Shown one piece after another: positions 53,305 through 61,198 of a DNA stretch of 64,000 bases. The translations under genes and the position numbers were made by a program. The stretch lies in contig CAWDIV010000016.1 in the NCBI GenBank assembly GCA_963802355.1, positions 186,001-250,000 on the forward strand, written 5' to 3'. The notes beneath the pieces were generated by a model. That model worked only from the letters and a program-made list of their open reading frames with translations. It was not told where the DNA came from and did not search any database. This DNA is from SG8-41 sp963802355. GTDB lineage: Bacteria > Pseudomonadota > Gammaproteobacteria > Burkholderiales > SG8-41. Positions within the stretch are counted from its first letter, which is position 1; each line of letters opens with the position of its first letter.

Positions 53305-53772
53305 ATGGAAGGGCGAAAGATCAGAACCGGCGACATTCTTTCCGGCGCGGTGCTCGCCGGGCTCGGCATCTTCATCATCTCCGAGGCGCGGCGTTGGGAG
53401 TATCTCGGCCCGGATGGACCCGGTCCGGGTTTTTTCCCGCTGTGGTACGGTGTGTGCATGGTCGCGCTGGCGCTTTTGCTCGTGGGAATGAGCCTCTTGC
53501 AGAGCGCCCGTGAGTCAGGCAAGCCGGTTAATTGGCGCGAGGTCGGCAGGGCGCTCACCGCTTGGGCAGGACTTGCCTTGTGCGTCGGCCTGCTCAAGGT
53601 CCTGGGTTTCCTGCTCGCCTTCGGACTTTTCACGTTCTTCCTGGTCGCCGTGATGTACCGCCGCCCGCTGGTGATCGCGCTGGCGGTATCGGTCGGCACG
53701 TCCGTGGGCTTCTGGTTGTTATTCCCGTTGGCGCTCAACGTGGCGCTACCGGTCGGCCGGTTCGGGTTCTAG
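53305..53772 (+). CDS. tctB: Tripartite tricarboxylate transporter small subunit TctB
   Basis: 155 residues, intact. ATG 53305 gives MEGRKIRTGDILSGAVLAGL, followed by PDGPGPGFFPLWYGVCMVAL, typical of TctB (the G-P-G-F-F-P turn). Four transmembrane segments include ALTAWAGLALCVGLLKVLGF and SVGTSVGFWLLFPLALNVAL. It forms the membrane complex with TctA. It is the only TctB in the window and heads the tctBA-Bug-Bug-Bug operon. Confidence 0.9.
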   Translation: MEGRKIRTGDILSGAVLAGLGIFIISEARRWEYLGPDGPGPGFFPLWYGVCMVALALLLVGMSLLQSARESGKPVNWREVGRALTAWAGLALCVGLLKVLGFLLAFGLFTFFLVAVMYRRPLVIALAVSVGTSVGFWLLFPLALNVALPVGRFGF

Positions 53773-53781
53773 CGAACCCAA

Positions 53782-53857
53782 TTTTGAATGCTTAAGGTTG
53801 AATGCTGAATGAACGACGGTTGTCATTGAGCATTAATCATCAAACATTAAACATGGA
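53782..53857. repeat. Inverted pair of ATGCTGAATG / CATTAATCAT arrays
   Basis: Left arm 53782-53817 (TTGAATGCTTAAGGTTGAATG) and right arm 53824-53857 (CATTGAGCATTAATCATCAA) are complementary with mostly A/G and C/T differences. The right arm contains the tctA start codon (53853-53855). Confidence 0.7.
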
Positions 53858-55354
53858 TGTCTCGGCCATCTGCTGCACGGCTTTGCGGTCGCGCTCTCCC
53901 CGTATAACCTGATGTGGTGTTTCATCGGTTGCTTTCTCGGTACCGTGATCGGTATTCTGCCGGGGCTGGGGCCGGCGGCAACGATTGCGATGCTGCTGCC
54001 GCTGACTTTCAAGATGGACCCGACGAGCGCCCTCATCATGCTCGGCGGGATCTACTACGGCTCCAAGTACGGCGGTTCTACCACCTCCATCCTGCTCAAC
54101 GTCCCGGGCGAGTCGGCCTCGGTAGTCACATGCATCGACGGCTATGCGATGGCGAAGCAGGGCCGCGGAGGGCCGGCGCTCGGCATCGCCGCGATCGCCT
54201 CCTTTATTGCCGGGACGGTCGGCGTGATCGGTCTCATGCTGGTTGCGCCGCCGCTCGCAAAGTTTGCGCTGTCGTTCAGCTCGCCCGAGTACTTCGCGCT
54301 GATGAGCCTTGGCCTCGCGATGGTCGTTCTGCTTGCCGGAGAATCGTTCATCAAGGCATTTCTCGCGATGCTGGTGGGACTGTGGATCGCCGGCATGGGC
54401 ACCGATCTTTTCACTTCGACCTCGCGCTTCACTTTCGGCAATTCGGAGATGCTCGACGGCATCGATTTCGTGGTGGTCGCGATCGGCGTGTTCGCTTTGG
54501 GCGAGGTATTCGGCAACATGGAGGTCCGCCAGGGGCAGCAGATGCTGCCGGTGCCGAAAGGACTGCGCAACCTGATGCCGACGTGGCAGGACATGAAGGA
54601 CTGCCGCTTCGCGTTTCTCAATGGCTCGGTGGTGGGCTTCATCATCGGTGTTCTGCCGGGCGCGGGTTCGACCATCGCCTCCTTCATCTCCTATGGCATC
54701 GAGAAAGCCGTATCGAAGCACCCCGAGAAATTCGGCCACGGAGTGGTGGAGGGCGTTGCCGCTCCCGAAGGCGCCAACAATGCGGAGACCGGCGGCGCGC
54801 TCGTGCCGATGCTGACGCTCGGTATACCGGGTTCGGGCACTACTGCGATCCTGCTTGCGGCGCTGATCCTGTGGGGCCTCAAGCCGGGGCCGCTGATGAT
54901 TCAGGAGAACCCCGCGCTGTTCTGGGGTCTGGTTGCGAGCATGTACATCGGCAACGTCATGCTGCTGGTGCTCAATCTGCCGCTGGTACCGGTGTTCGCG
55001 CAGATCCTGCGCCTGCCGGTCTACGTGCTCTTTCCGGTGATCTTCGGCATATCCATCGTCGGCGTCTACGGCGTCTCGAGCAGCCTGTTCGACGTCTGGA
55101 TGCTGGCGGCGTTCGGCCTGCTGGGTTACGCGATGCGGCGGCTCGAATACCCGGCCGCGCCCCTGATACTCGGGCTGGTGCTCGGCGACAGCATGGAACG
55201 CGCGCTGCGCCAGTCGCTGATGATGTCGCAGGGAGATCTGTCCATACTCGTGTCCAGACCGATCTCGGCGACCATGCTGTTTTTGACGGCACTGATATTG
55301 ATCATACCGCTCTTCAGAAAGGCGAACGCCTGGCGCGTAAAAGCGATCAGCTAG
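53853..55354 (+). CDS. tctA: Tripartite tricarboxylate transporter large subunit TctA
   Basis: About 500 residues. ATG 53853, one shift near 53862, then LGHLLHGFAVALSPYNLMWC and FLGTVIGILPGLGPAATIAM, the conserved first motif (G-x-L-P-G-L-G-P). Further GGIYYGSKYGGSTTSILLNV, GESASVVTCIDGYAMAKQGR, GFIIGVLPGAGSTIASFISY (second G-x-L-P-G repeat), APEGANNAETGGALVPMLTL, and LGIPGSGTTAILLAALILWG. Twelve or so membrane segments. It is the transport channel; the Bug proteins at 55443, 56493 and 57574 are probably its binding partners. Confidence 0.9.
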
Positions 55355-55442
55355 GAAGGGTGACCCGTGACGTGACGTGATCAGTGACTCGGTAAACCCC
55401 GTCAGGCCGTTCGGCCGTTACAATAATTTTCGAGGAGGACTC

Positions 55443-56417
55443 ATGAAGACCAGATCGATCCTATTTGCCCTTATGTTAGCGGCGATCGGCGTTGGGCCGA
55501 GCGCCGCTCAGGGATTCAAGCCCGCCAAGCCGATCGAGTTCGTCACCCATACGGGTCCGGGGGGCGGCGGCGACGTGCTTGCGCGGGCGATCGCGACCGC
55601 GATGGAGAAGGAAAAGCTTCTGCCGGTGCGCATGCAGGTCAATAACAAGACCGGCGGCGGCGGGGCGACCGCGATGGCCTACCTGACGGAGAAGAAGGGC
55701 GACACCCATACCATAGCGGTGTACACGGGCCTGTGGTTCACCAACCCGATCATGCGGGAGGAAGCCAAGATAACGATGAAGGACCTCACGCCGGTGGTGC
55801 GGCTGGTGCTCGAGCCCGCGATGATCGTGGTGAAGAACGACGCGCCGTACAAGACGCTCAAGGACTTCATCGACGCCGCGAAGCAGAAACCCGGTGAGCT
55901 CAAGCAGTCGGCGGGTTCCATCGGCGCCCGCGACTGGATCGTGCGCCAGCTCCTGATGAAGAATACCGGAGCCAATTGGACTTACATTTCGTTTCCAAGC
56001 GGAGGTGAACGGATCGCCGCGCTGCTCGGCGGCCACGTCAACATGATGGTGATCGAGCCGCAAGAGGCGGGCGAGCATATCCGCGCCGGCAATATGCGTG
56101 TCATCGCTCAGGTCGCGGACAAACGCCTGCCTCCGTTTCCCAATATCCCGACAATCAAGGAGGCCGGTTTCGATATTCCCAACGTGCCGCAGGTGCGGGG
56201 AATCGTCGCGCCGCCCGGGATACCCGCGGATGTCGTCGCCTACTGGGAAGACGTATTCGCCAGGTTCGTAAAGACGGCGACCTGGAGGAAATATCTGGAG
56301 GACCAGCTGTTCGAGGACGGCTTCCAGCGCAGCGCCGAGTTGAACAAGTTCATCGACCAGTACTCCGAGACGACGCGCAGCATTCTGAAGGAGGGCGGCG
56401 TCAAAGTGGTTCGATAA
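55443..56417 (+). CDS. Bug/TctC-family periplasmic binding protein 15 (tctBA operon)
   Basis: 324 residues, intact, from ATG 55443 after GAGGAGG (MKTRSILFALMLAAIGVGPS). The ligand loop is IEFVTHTGPGGGGDVLARAI, with NNKTGGGGATAMAYLTEKKG and GANWTYISFPSGGERIAALL. It belongs with Bug 16 and 17 to a subgroup with H-T-G-P-G-G-G and Y-K-T-L-x-D-F-I. Followed by a terminator-like hairpin. The position after tctA makes it the best candidate for the true binding partner of this transporter. Confidence 0.92.
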   Translation: MKTRSILFALMLAAIGVGPSAAQGFKPAKPIEFVTHTGPGGGGDVLARAIATAMEKEKLLPVRMQVNNKTGGGGATAMAYLTEKKGDTHTIAVYTGLWFTNPIMREEAKITMKDLTPVVRLVLEPAMIVVKNDAPYKTLKDFIDAAKQKPGELKQSAGSIGARDWIVRQLLMKNTGANWTYISFPSGGERIAALLGGHVNMMVIEPQEAGEHIRAGNMRVIAQVADKRLPPFPNIPTIKEAGFDIPNVPQVRGIVAPPGIPADVVAYWEDVFARFVKTATWRKYLEDQLFEDGFQRSAELNKFIDQYSETTRSILKEGGVKVVR

Positions 56418-56447
56418 ACGCCGCAAGAAGCACGCGGCGTTTATTAC
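56416..56447 (+). terminator. Hairpin with short T-rich tail after Bug 15
   Basis: AAACGCCGC at 56416-56424 pairs with GCGGCGTTT at 56434-56442, then TATTA. A 9-base stem with a weak U tail; attenuating or partial termination would lower expression of Bug 16 and 17. Confidence 0.6.
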
Positions 56448-56492
56448 ATGGAGAAGAGGCGAAAATAACTGCAGGAATGACACGAGGCGGAT

Positions 56493-57488
56493 ATGTGTAA
56501 TCGATCGTCATTTGTGATCTCCCTTGTTGGGAATTTGTTCTTCATATTAGCGGCGATCGGCGCCGGGCCGAGTGCCGCTCAGGGGTTCAAGCCGACCAAG
56601 CCGATCGAGTTGGTCGTGCATACCGGGCCGGGCGGCGGCAATGACGTGCTGGCGCGGGCGATCGCGACGATTGTGGAAAAAGAAAAGCTGCTGCCGGTGC
56701 GCGTGCAGGTGGTAAACAAGCCGGGCGGGGGCGGGCTCACGGCGATGGCCTACATGGTCGAAAAAAAGGGCGAAACGCATACGATTGCGCTGTTCGCGAA
56801 CACCTGGTTTACGGTGCCGATCATGAGCGCGGAAGCGAAGGTCACGATGAGCGATCTCACGCCTATTGTCCGGCTGGTGGTGGAGCCGGGGATCATCGCG
56901 GTGAAAAGCGACGCGCCGTACAAGACACTCAAGGACTTTATCGACGCGGCGAAGCGGAGTCCGGGTCAGCTGAAGCAGTCGGGCGGATCGATCGGCAGCC
57001 GCGACTGGGTGATGCGCCAGATGCTCATGAAATACACCGGTGCAAACTGGGCGTTCATCTCTTTTCCCGGAGGGGGCGAGCGCATGGCGGCGCTGCTGGG
57101 CGGTCACGTCAACATGATGGTTCTTGACCCACAGGAAGCGGGCGAGCACATCCGCGCCGGCAATATGCGCGTCATCGCTCAGGTCGCAGACAAGCGTCTG
57201 CCGCCGTTTCCGCAGGTTCCCACGCTCAAGGAAGCCGGGTTCGATCTTCCCGCGTATGCGGTTATCCGCGGCGTCCTAGGCCCGCCGGACATGCCCAAGG
57301 ACGTGATCGCGTTCTGGGAGGATTTCTTCGGGCGCATGTCTCGGACGGCGTCGTGGAAGAAATACCTGGAGGACAATTTGTTCGAAGACGGCTTCCTGAA
57401 AGGGCCCGAGCTGGCGAAGTTCGTGAGCCAGTTCCCGGAACAGGTTCGCGGCATACTTCAGGACGCGGGAGTGAAGACTGCCCGTTGA
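56493..57488 (+). CDS. Bug/TctC-family periplasmic binding protein 16 (tctBA operon)
   Basis: 331 residues, intact; MCNRSSFVISLVGNLFFILA is an unusual leader for the family (two hydrophobic stretches). Ligand loop IELVVHTGPGGGNDVLARAI, VNKPGGGGLTAMAYMVEKKG, GANWAFISFPGGGERMAALL, and HIRAGNMRVIAQVADKRLPP shared exactly with Bug 15. About 70 percent identical to Bug 15 by eye. The 44 bases at the end of the leader are nearly the same in Bug 16 and 17. Confidence 0.92.
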   Translation: MCNRSSFVISLVGNLFFILAAIGAGPSAAQGFKPTKPIELVVHTGPGGGNDVLARAIATIVEKEKLLPVRVQVVNKPGGGGLTAMAYMVEKKGETHTIALFANTWFTVPIMSAEAKVTMSDLTPIVRLVVEPGIIAVKSDAPYKTLKDFIDAAKRSPGQLKQSGGSIGSRDWVMRQMLMKYTGANWAFISFPGGGERMAALLGGHVNMMVLDPQEAGEHIRAGNMRVIAQVADKRLPPFPQVPTLKEAGFDLPAYAVIRGVLGPPDMPKDVIAFWEDFFGRMSRTASWKKYLEDNLFEDGFLKGPELAKFVSQFPEQVRGILQDAGVKTAR

Positions 57489-57514
57489 TCGGCGCGACAG
57501 GTGCGCGGCGATCA
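57486..57514. terminator. Hairpin after Bug 16
   Basis: TGATCGGCGCG at the stop codon pairs with GCGCGGCGATCA (one mismatch). There is no T run, so this may be a message-stabilising hairpin and not a terminator. Confidence 0.45.
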
Positions 57515-57515
57515 C

Positions 57516-57542
57516 CTGAGGGATGAGGGATGAGGATTAGGG
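57516..57542. repeat. Heptad array (GAGGGAT)
   Basis: Three GAGGGAT units between Bug 16 and Bug 17. Confidence 0.75.
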
Positions 57543-57573
57543 ACGCTCCTTGTCCCCGACCGAGAGCCAGGGC

Positions 57574-58548
57574 ATGACCCCATTGTCTATTGTGTTGTTG
57601 TTCATATTAGCGGCGATCGGCGCAGGGCCGAGCGCCGCTCAGGGATTCAAACCGACCAAACCCGTCGAGATCGTGACCCACAACGGTCCAGGTGGCGGCG
57701 GGGACCTGGCCTCGCGCTTCATCGCGACCACGCTGGAGAAGGAGAAACTGCTGCCGGTTCGCATGCAGGTGCTCAACAAGACTGGGGGGAATGGCGCCGT
57801 CGCTGCGGCGTACATGGCGGAGAAGAAAGGCGACACGCATACGCTCGCGTTTTTTACGGCGATCTGGATCGGCGGACCGCTCACGAGCAAGGAAGCGAGG
57901 GTGCAATTTCGCGAGCTGACGCCGATCGCGCGCCTGATACTCGATCCGATCGTGGTCGCCGTGAAGGCCGATTCCCCGTACAAGACCTTGTCGGATTTCA
58001 TCGAAGCCGCCAGAAAGGCTCCGGGAAAGCTCAAGCAGGCCGGCGGATCTATCGAGGCGCGCGATAACCTCATCCGGATGCTGCTGCAGCGCTCGGCCGG
58101 GGTTACGTGGACCTATATTCCGTTTCCCGCCGGCGGAGAACGCGTGGCGGCGGTCCTGGGCGGGCACACGGACGTCTACATTCCAGACATCCAGGAAGTA
58201 AGAGAATATCTGCGCAACGGCTCGATTAGACTCCTGGCCCAAGTCACGGACCGGCGCATGCCCGCGTATCCAGGTATTCCCACCGCAAGAGAGGCGGGCT
58301 ATGACATTCCGGTCGTGGGCTCGATGCGAGGCGTGGCCGCGCCACCCGGCATTCCACGGGAGGCGGCGGAATACTGGGAAAACCTCTTCGAGCGCCTCGT
58401 CAAGAGCGAGGCCTGGCGCAAGTACCTGGAGGATAATCAGGTGGAAGACGGGTTCCAGAAGGGCGCAGGCCTTGCGCGTTCGGCGGATGAGTTCATTGCC
58501 CAGCGGCGCGAGATTTTCAAGGAAGCCGGTATCCAGACCTATCGTTAG
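57574..58548 (+). CDS. Bug/TctC-family periplasmic binding protein 17 (tctBA operon)
   Basis: 324 residues from ATG 57574 (MTPLSIVLLFILAAIGAGPS); a TTG at 57550 is in frame but less likely. Ligand loop VEIVTHNGPGGGGDLASRFI, LNKTGGNGAVAAAYMAEKKG and VTWTYIPFPAGGERVAAVLG. The mature part is much more diverged from Bug 15 and 16 than they are from each other, while the leader is nearly identical at the DNA level. Intact. Confidence 0.92.
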   Translation: MTPLSIVLLFILAAIGAGPSAAQGFKPTKPVEIVTHNGPGGGGDLASRFIATTLEKEKLLPVRMQVLNKTGGNGAVAAAYMAEKKGDTHTLAFFTAIWIGGPLTSKEARVQFRELTPIARLILDPIVVAVKADSPYKTLSDFIEAARKAPGKLKQAGGSIEARDNLIRMLLQRSAGVTWTYIPFPAGGERVAAVLGGHTDVYIPDIQEVREYLRNGSIRLLAQVTDRRMPAYPGIPTAREAGYDIPVVGSMRGVAAPPGIPREAAEYWENLFERLVKSEAWRKYLEDNQVEDGFQKGAGLARSADEFIAQRREIFKEAGIQTYR

Positions 58549-58627
58549 CCCGCACGTCTCACTCGAAGATCGCCGTGCAGCGCGTAAGTAACCGGCCAGG
58601 AATCAGTACCCGGAGCGTGCGGGCTAA
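58545..58627. other. Perfect 12-base inverted repeat after Bug 17
   Basis: TTAGCCCGCACG at 58545-58556 (including the stop codon) and CGTGCGGGCTAA at 58616-58627, separated by 59 bases. It may form a hairpin at the transporter operon end; the right arm lies 20 bases before the next gene. Confidence 0.6.
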
Positions 58628-58647
58628 GAACTTCTAAGGACGAAAAA

Positions 58648-60022
58648 ATGAGCGCAGAGTTGCCCGACAAATCCGCGGCCGAGCTGCTGGCCGACCGCGT
58701 CCTGGCCCTGACGCCCGGGAGCGTTCCAGTCACGGTGCGGGCGCGTGCCGAGGAGCTGCTGATCGACGCCGTCGGATTGTGCGTGGCCGGGCGGCGCACC
58801 GACTATATGACGGCGCTCGTCGCCGCGCTGGATCACGGCGGTCCGTGCACGGCGATCGGACATGCCACGACGTTCAGCGCAGAGAGCGCCGCTCTCATCA
58901 ACGGAGCAGCGGTGCATGGTGAGGACTTCGACGACACCTTCGAGGGCGGTCCGGTCCATAGCAGCGCGGTCATCGTTCCGGCGGTGCTCGCTGCGTGCGA
59001 GCGCTTCGGCCGTGACGGGCGCGCTGCGCTGATAGGTATCGTCGCCGGTGTCGAAACCACGTGCCGATTGTCGATGGTGACACCAAAGGCGGTACACAAG
59101 TCGGGTTTTCATCCCACCAGCGTGCTGGGCACGATGGGCGCGGCGCTGGCAGTTTCCGCGGTGCTCGGCCACGACCACCAGAAGACCGTGGACGCACTCG
59201 GCCATGCGGGCAGCTTTGCAAGTGGCATCATCGAGTACCTTGCGGAAGGCGCCTGGACCAAGCGCCTCCATCCCGGGTGGGCCGCGCAGGCCGGCCTGCA
59301 GGCCGCTCGCATCGCCGGACAGAGTTTTCTCGGTCCGCGCACCGTGTTCGAAGGGATACACGGCCTCTTCAACGGTTTTGCGCGCAGCGTCGAGGGCAAC
59401 TACGACCTCATCGCGGGTGATTTCGGCAAACGGTGGTACATGGATGCCATCACTTTCAAGCCCTACGCGACCGGCACCATGAACCAGCCGTACATCGATT
59501 GCGCGCTGAGGCTCGCGAAGAAGGGGTTTAGCCGCGGAGGACGTCAAGGACGTGCTCTGCCAAACGGCCGAGGGTTACGTGCACCGCCTCTGGGACCCGC
59601 TGCCCGCTAAGCATCGGCCGCCAAACGAGTACATTGCGAAGTTCAGTGCCCCGTTCAACATCGCGGTGGCGTTCGTTACGGGCGGTGCAGGATTGTCGGC
59701 ATTTACCGAAAAGACCGTTCGCGACGAGCGGATCCTGGCCCTTTCTTCCAAAGTGCGCTACGAAGTGAATCCAAACGATCCCTACCCCAAGGCCTACACC
59801 GGCCACGTCCGCATGACGCTCAAGGACGGGCGGGTGCTGGAAGAACGCCAGCCGCACATCCGGGGCGGCGCGCACGAGCCGCTCTCCCGCGGCGAAATCG
59901 AAGCGAAGTTCCTGGGCAACTGCGAACACGGCGGCTGGCCGAAGGAGCGGGCACAGCGGTTTCTCGCAAGCGTCCCGAAGTTCTTCGGCAGTCCGCTGGA
60001 CCTTACTCCGCTTCGCGGCTAG
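58648..60022 (+). CDS. MmgE/PrpD family protein (one frameshift)
   Basis: About 457 residues from ATG 58648 (MSAELPDKSAAELLADRVLA). GAAVHGEDFDDTFEGGPVHS (the family's H-x-x-D-x-D block), SGFHPTSVLGTMGAALAVSA, GIIEYLAEGAWTKRLHPGWA, FKPYATGTMNQPYIDCALRL, and after one shift near 59530 DVKDVLCQTAEGYVHRLWDP and the tail LDLTPLRG. It follows the tctBA-Bug operon closely, so the TctABC cargo may be the MmgE/PrpD substrate, for example a tri- or dicarboxylate (inference). Confidence 0.87.
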
Positions 60023-60023
60023 A

Positions 60024-60105
60024 AATTAACCGCCAAGACGCCAAGACCGCCAAGAAGACTAAATGCAATATTTACCGCAGAGGCGCGGAGGAAGAAGGAG
60101 TCAAC
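60024..60105. repeat. GCCAAGAC-type array, single arm
   Basis: CGCCAAGACGCCAAGACCGC and AGGCGCGGAGGAAGAAGG, as in the left arm of 44604-45169. No inverted partner is seen before the next gene. Confidence 0.8.
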
Positions 60106-60128
60106 TTCAAACAACACACCACCGACAC

Positions 60129-60941
60129 TTATTTTTTGACATTCCAGCCGAGCCACGTGCAGAGGGAGCGCCCCATGATCAGCTCCTTGTCCTTCGCGGA
60201 CAGCCACGGCAGCTCCTCCGTGAACATCGTCACGCACTGCCGCCACGAGCACGGCATGCGCGTGATGTCGGTGCCCCAGAACATTCGCTCGGGCCCGAAG
60301 GCGTCGTAGAGTTTTCGAATGTGCCCGTGGATATTGCGAAATGGATAGGGGTCGGTGGAGTAGCTCGGCGCGCCCGTCGCCTTCAGTGCCACGTTGCGGA
60401 ACTTCGCAACCGCGACGAGTTGCGGCAGGTTTGTCCAGGCCGCATCGGGTCTCCCGAAGTGATCGATGATCAGCTTGAGCCCGGGATGTCGTTCCGCGAT
60501 CGGGCCGACGACCTGCAGAAGGTTGGCTCCGATGAGCGCGACCGGCAGTCCTGCGCGCTCGGCCGCGGGCCACAGCCACTCCATGGTTCCATCGGTGAGC
60601 CAGGTCTGCTGATGCGGCTGCAGCAACGCAAAGCGCAGCCCGAGCATCCCCGGTCGGCTCTTCCAGCCGTCGATCAGTGTCCGGCTCTCCGGACGATCGA
60701 GCGGGAAATTGCCGAGAATCGCGAGCCGGTTCGGATGCCGGCGGGCGGCCTCGATCGCGAGCGCGTTGGAATCGGGATCCCATCCCGGCGGATGGATCAC
60801 GGCCGCGTCGACGCCCGCTTCGTCCATCTCCTTCAGCACGTCCTCCGCCGTGAAGTCGGTGACTTGACGGTGGTTCGGGTTGGTCGGTTTGTGGTTCTTC
60901 CAGATATGGATCTGAGCGTCGACGATCACAAAAACCTCCAT
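60129..60941 (-). CDS. Amidohydrolase (PF04909-like), intact
   Basis: 270 residues from ATG 60941 (MEVFVIVDAQIHIWKNHKPT). The first metal motif is V-D-A-Q-I-H. Further VIHPPGWDPDSNALAIEAAR, GLRFALLQPHQQTWLTDGT, LKLIIDHFGRPDAAWTN (H-F-G), and MFWGTDITRMPCSWRQCVTM (G-T-D). These are typical of the amidohydrolase-2/lactonase-like group (for example 2-pyrone-4,6-dicarboxylate lactonase). It overlaps the next minus-strand gene by 16 bases. Substrate unknown. Confidence 0.85.
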   Translation of the reverse strand: MEVFVIVDAQIHIWKNHKPTNPNHRQVTDFTAEDVLKEMDEAGVDAAVIHPPGWDPDSNALAIEAARRHPNRLAILGNFPLDRPESRTLIDGWKSRPGMLGLRFALLQPHQQTWLTDGTMEWLWPAAERAGLPVALIGANLLQVVGPIAERHPGLKLIIDHFGRPDAAWTNLPQLVAVAKFRNVALKATGAPSYSTDPYPFRNIHGHIRKLYDAFGPERMFWGTDITRMPCSWRQCVTMFTEELPWLSAKDKELIMGRSLCTWLGWNVKK

Positions 60942-61192
60942 TTGATCAAGATGGCCCCGGCCACGGGAAGGCCGAAGATTAGAAGAAAGATAGGCAGCTC
61001 TTCGGCAACCGAGTAGCCGGCTCTCGCGACGCCGATCCACATGTTGGCCGCGGCAATGATGAACCACAGCGCGATGTAAGCGATGGTTGCCCAGCGCGTG
61101 GCATCAGCGAAGCCAACGGAGAAGAGCTTTGCCAGCAATAGAAACGCTGCCAGGAGCAAGACCCCTCCAAGAAGAAAGAGCAGGGTGCGCAT
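60926..61192 (-). CDS. Small three-helix membrane protein
   Basis: 88 residues, MRTLLFLLGGVLLLAAFLLL, then WATIAYIALWFIIAAANMWI and IFLLIFGLPVAGAILIKWRF, three transmembrane segments with a positive C-terminus. Not recognised. It overlaps the amidohydrolase start by 16 bases and lies 6 bases after the oxidase stop, so the three genes form one minus-strand operon. Confidence 0.65.
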   Translation of the reverse strand: MRTLLFLLGGVLLLAAFLLLAKLFSVGFADATRWATIAYIALWFIIAAANMWIGVARAGYSVAEELPIFLLIFGLPVAGAILIKWRFL

Positions 61193-61198
61193 GGGCCC

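Noticed and set aside
53914..55380. 488-codon ORF on the plus strand in another frame of tctA
   Set aside because: It is an Arg- and Ala-rich shadow; the other frame carries the G-x-L-P-G motifs and membrane segments of TctA.
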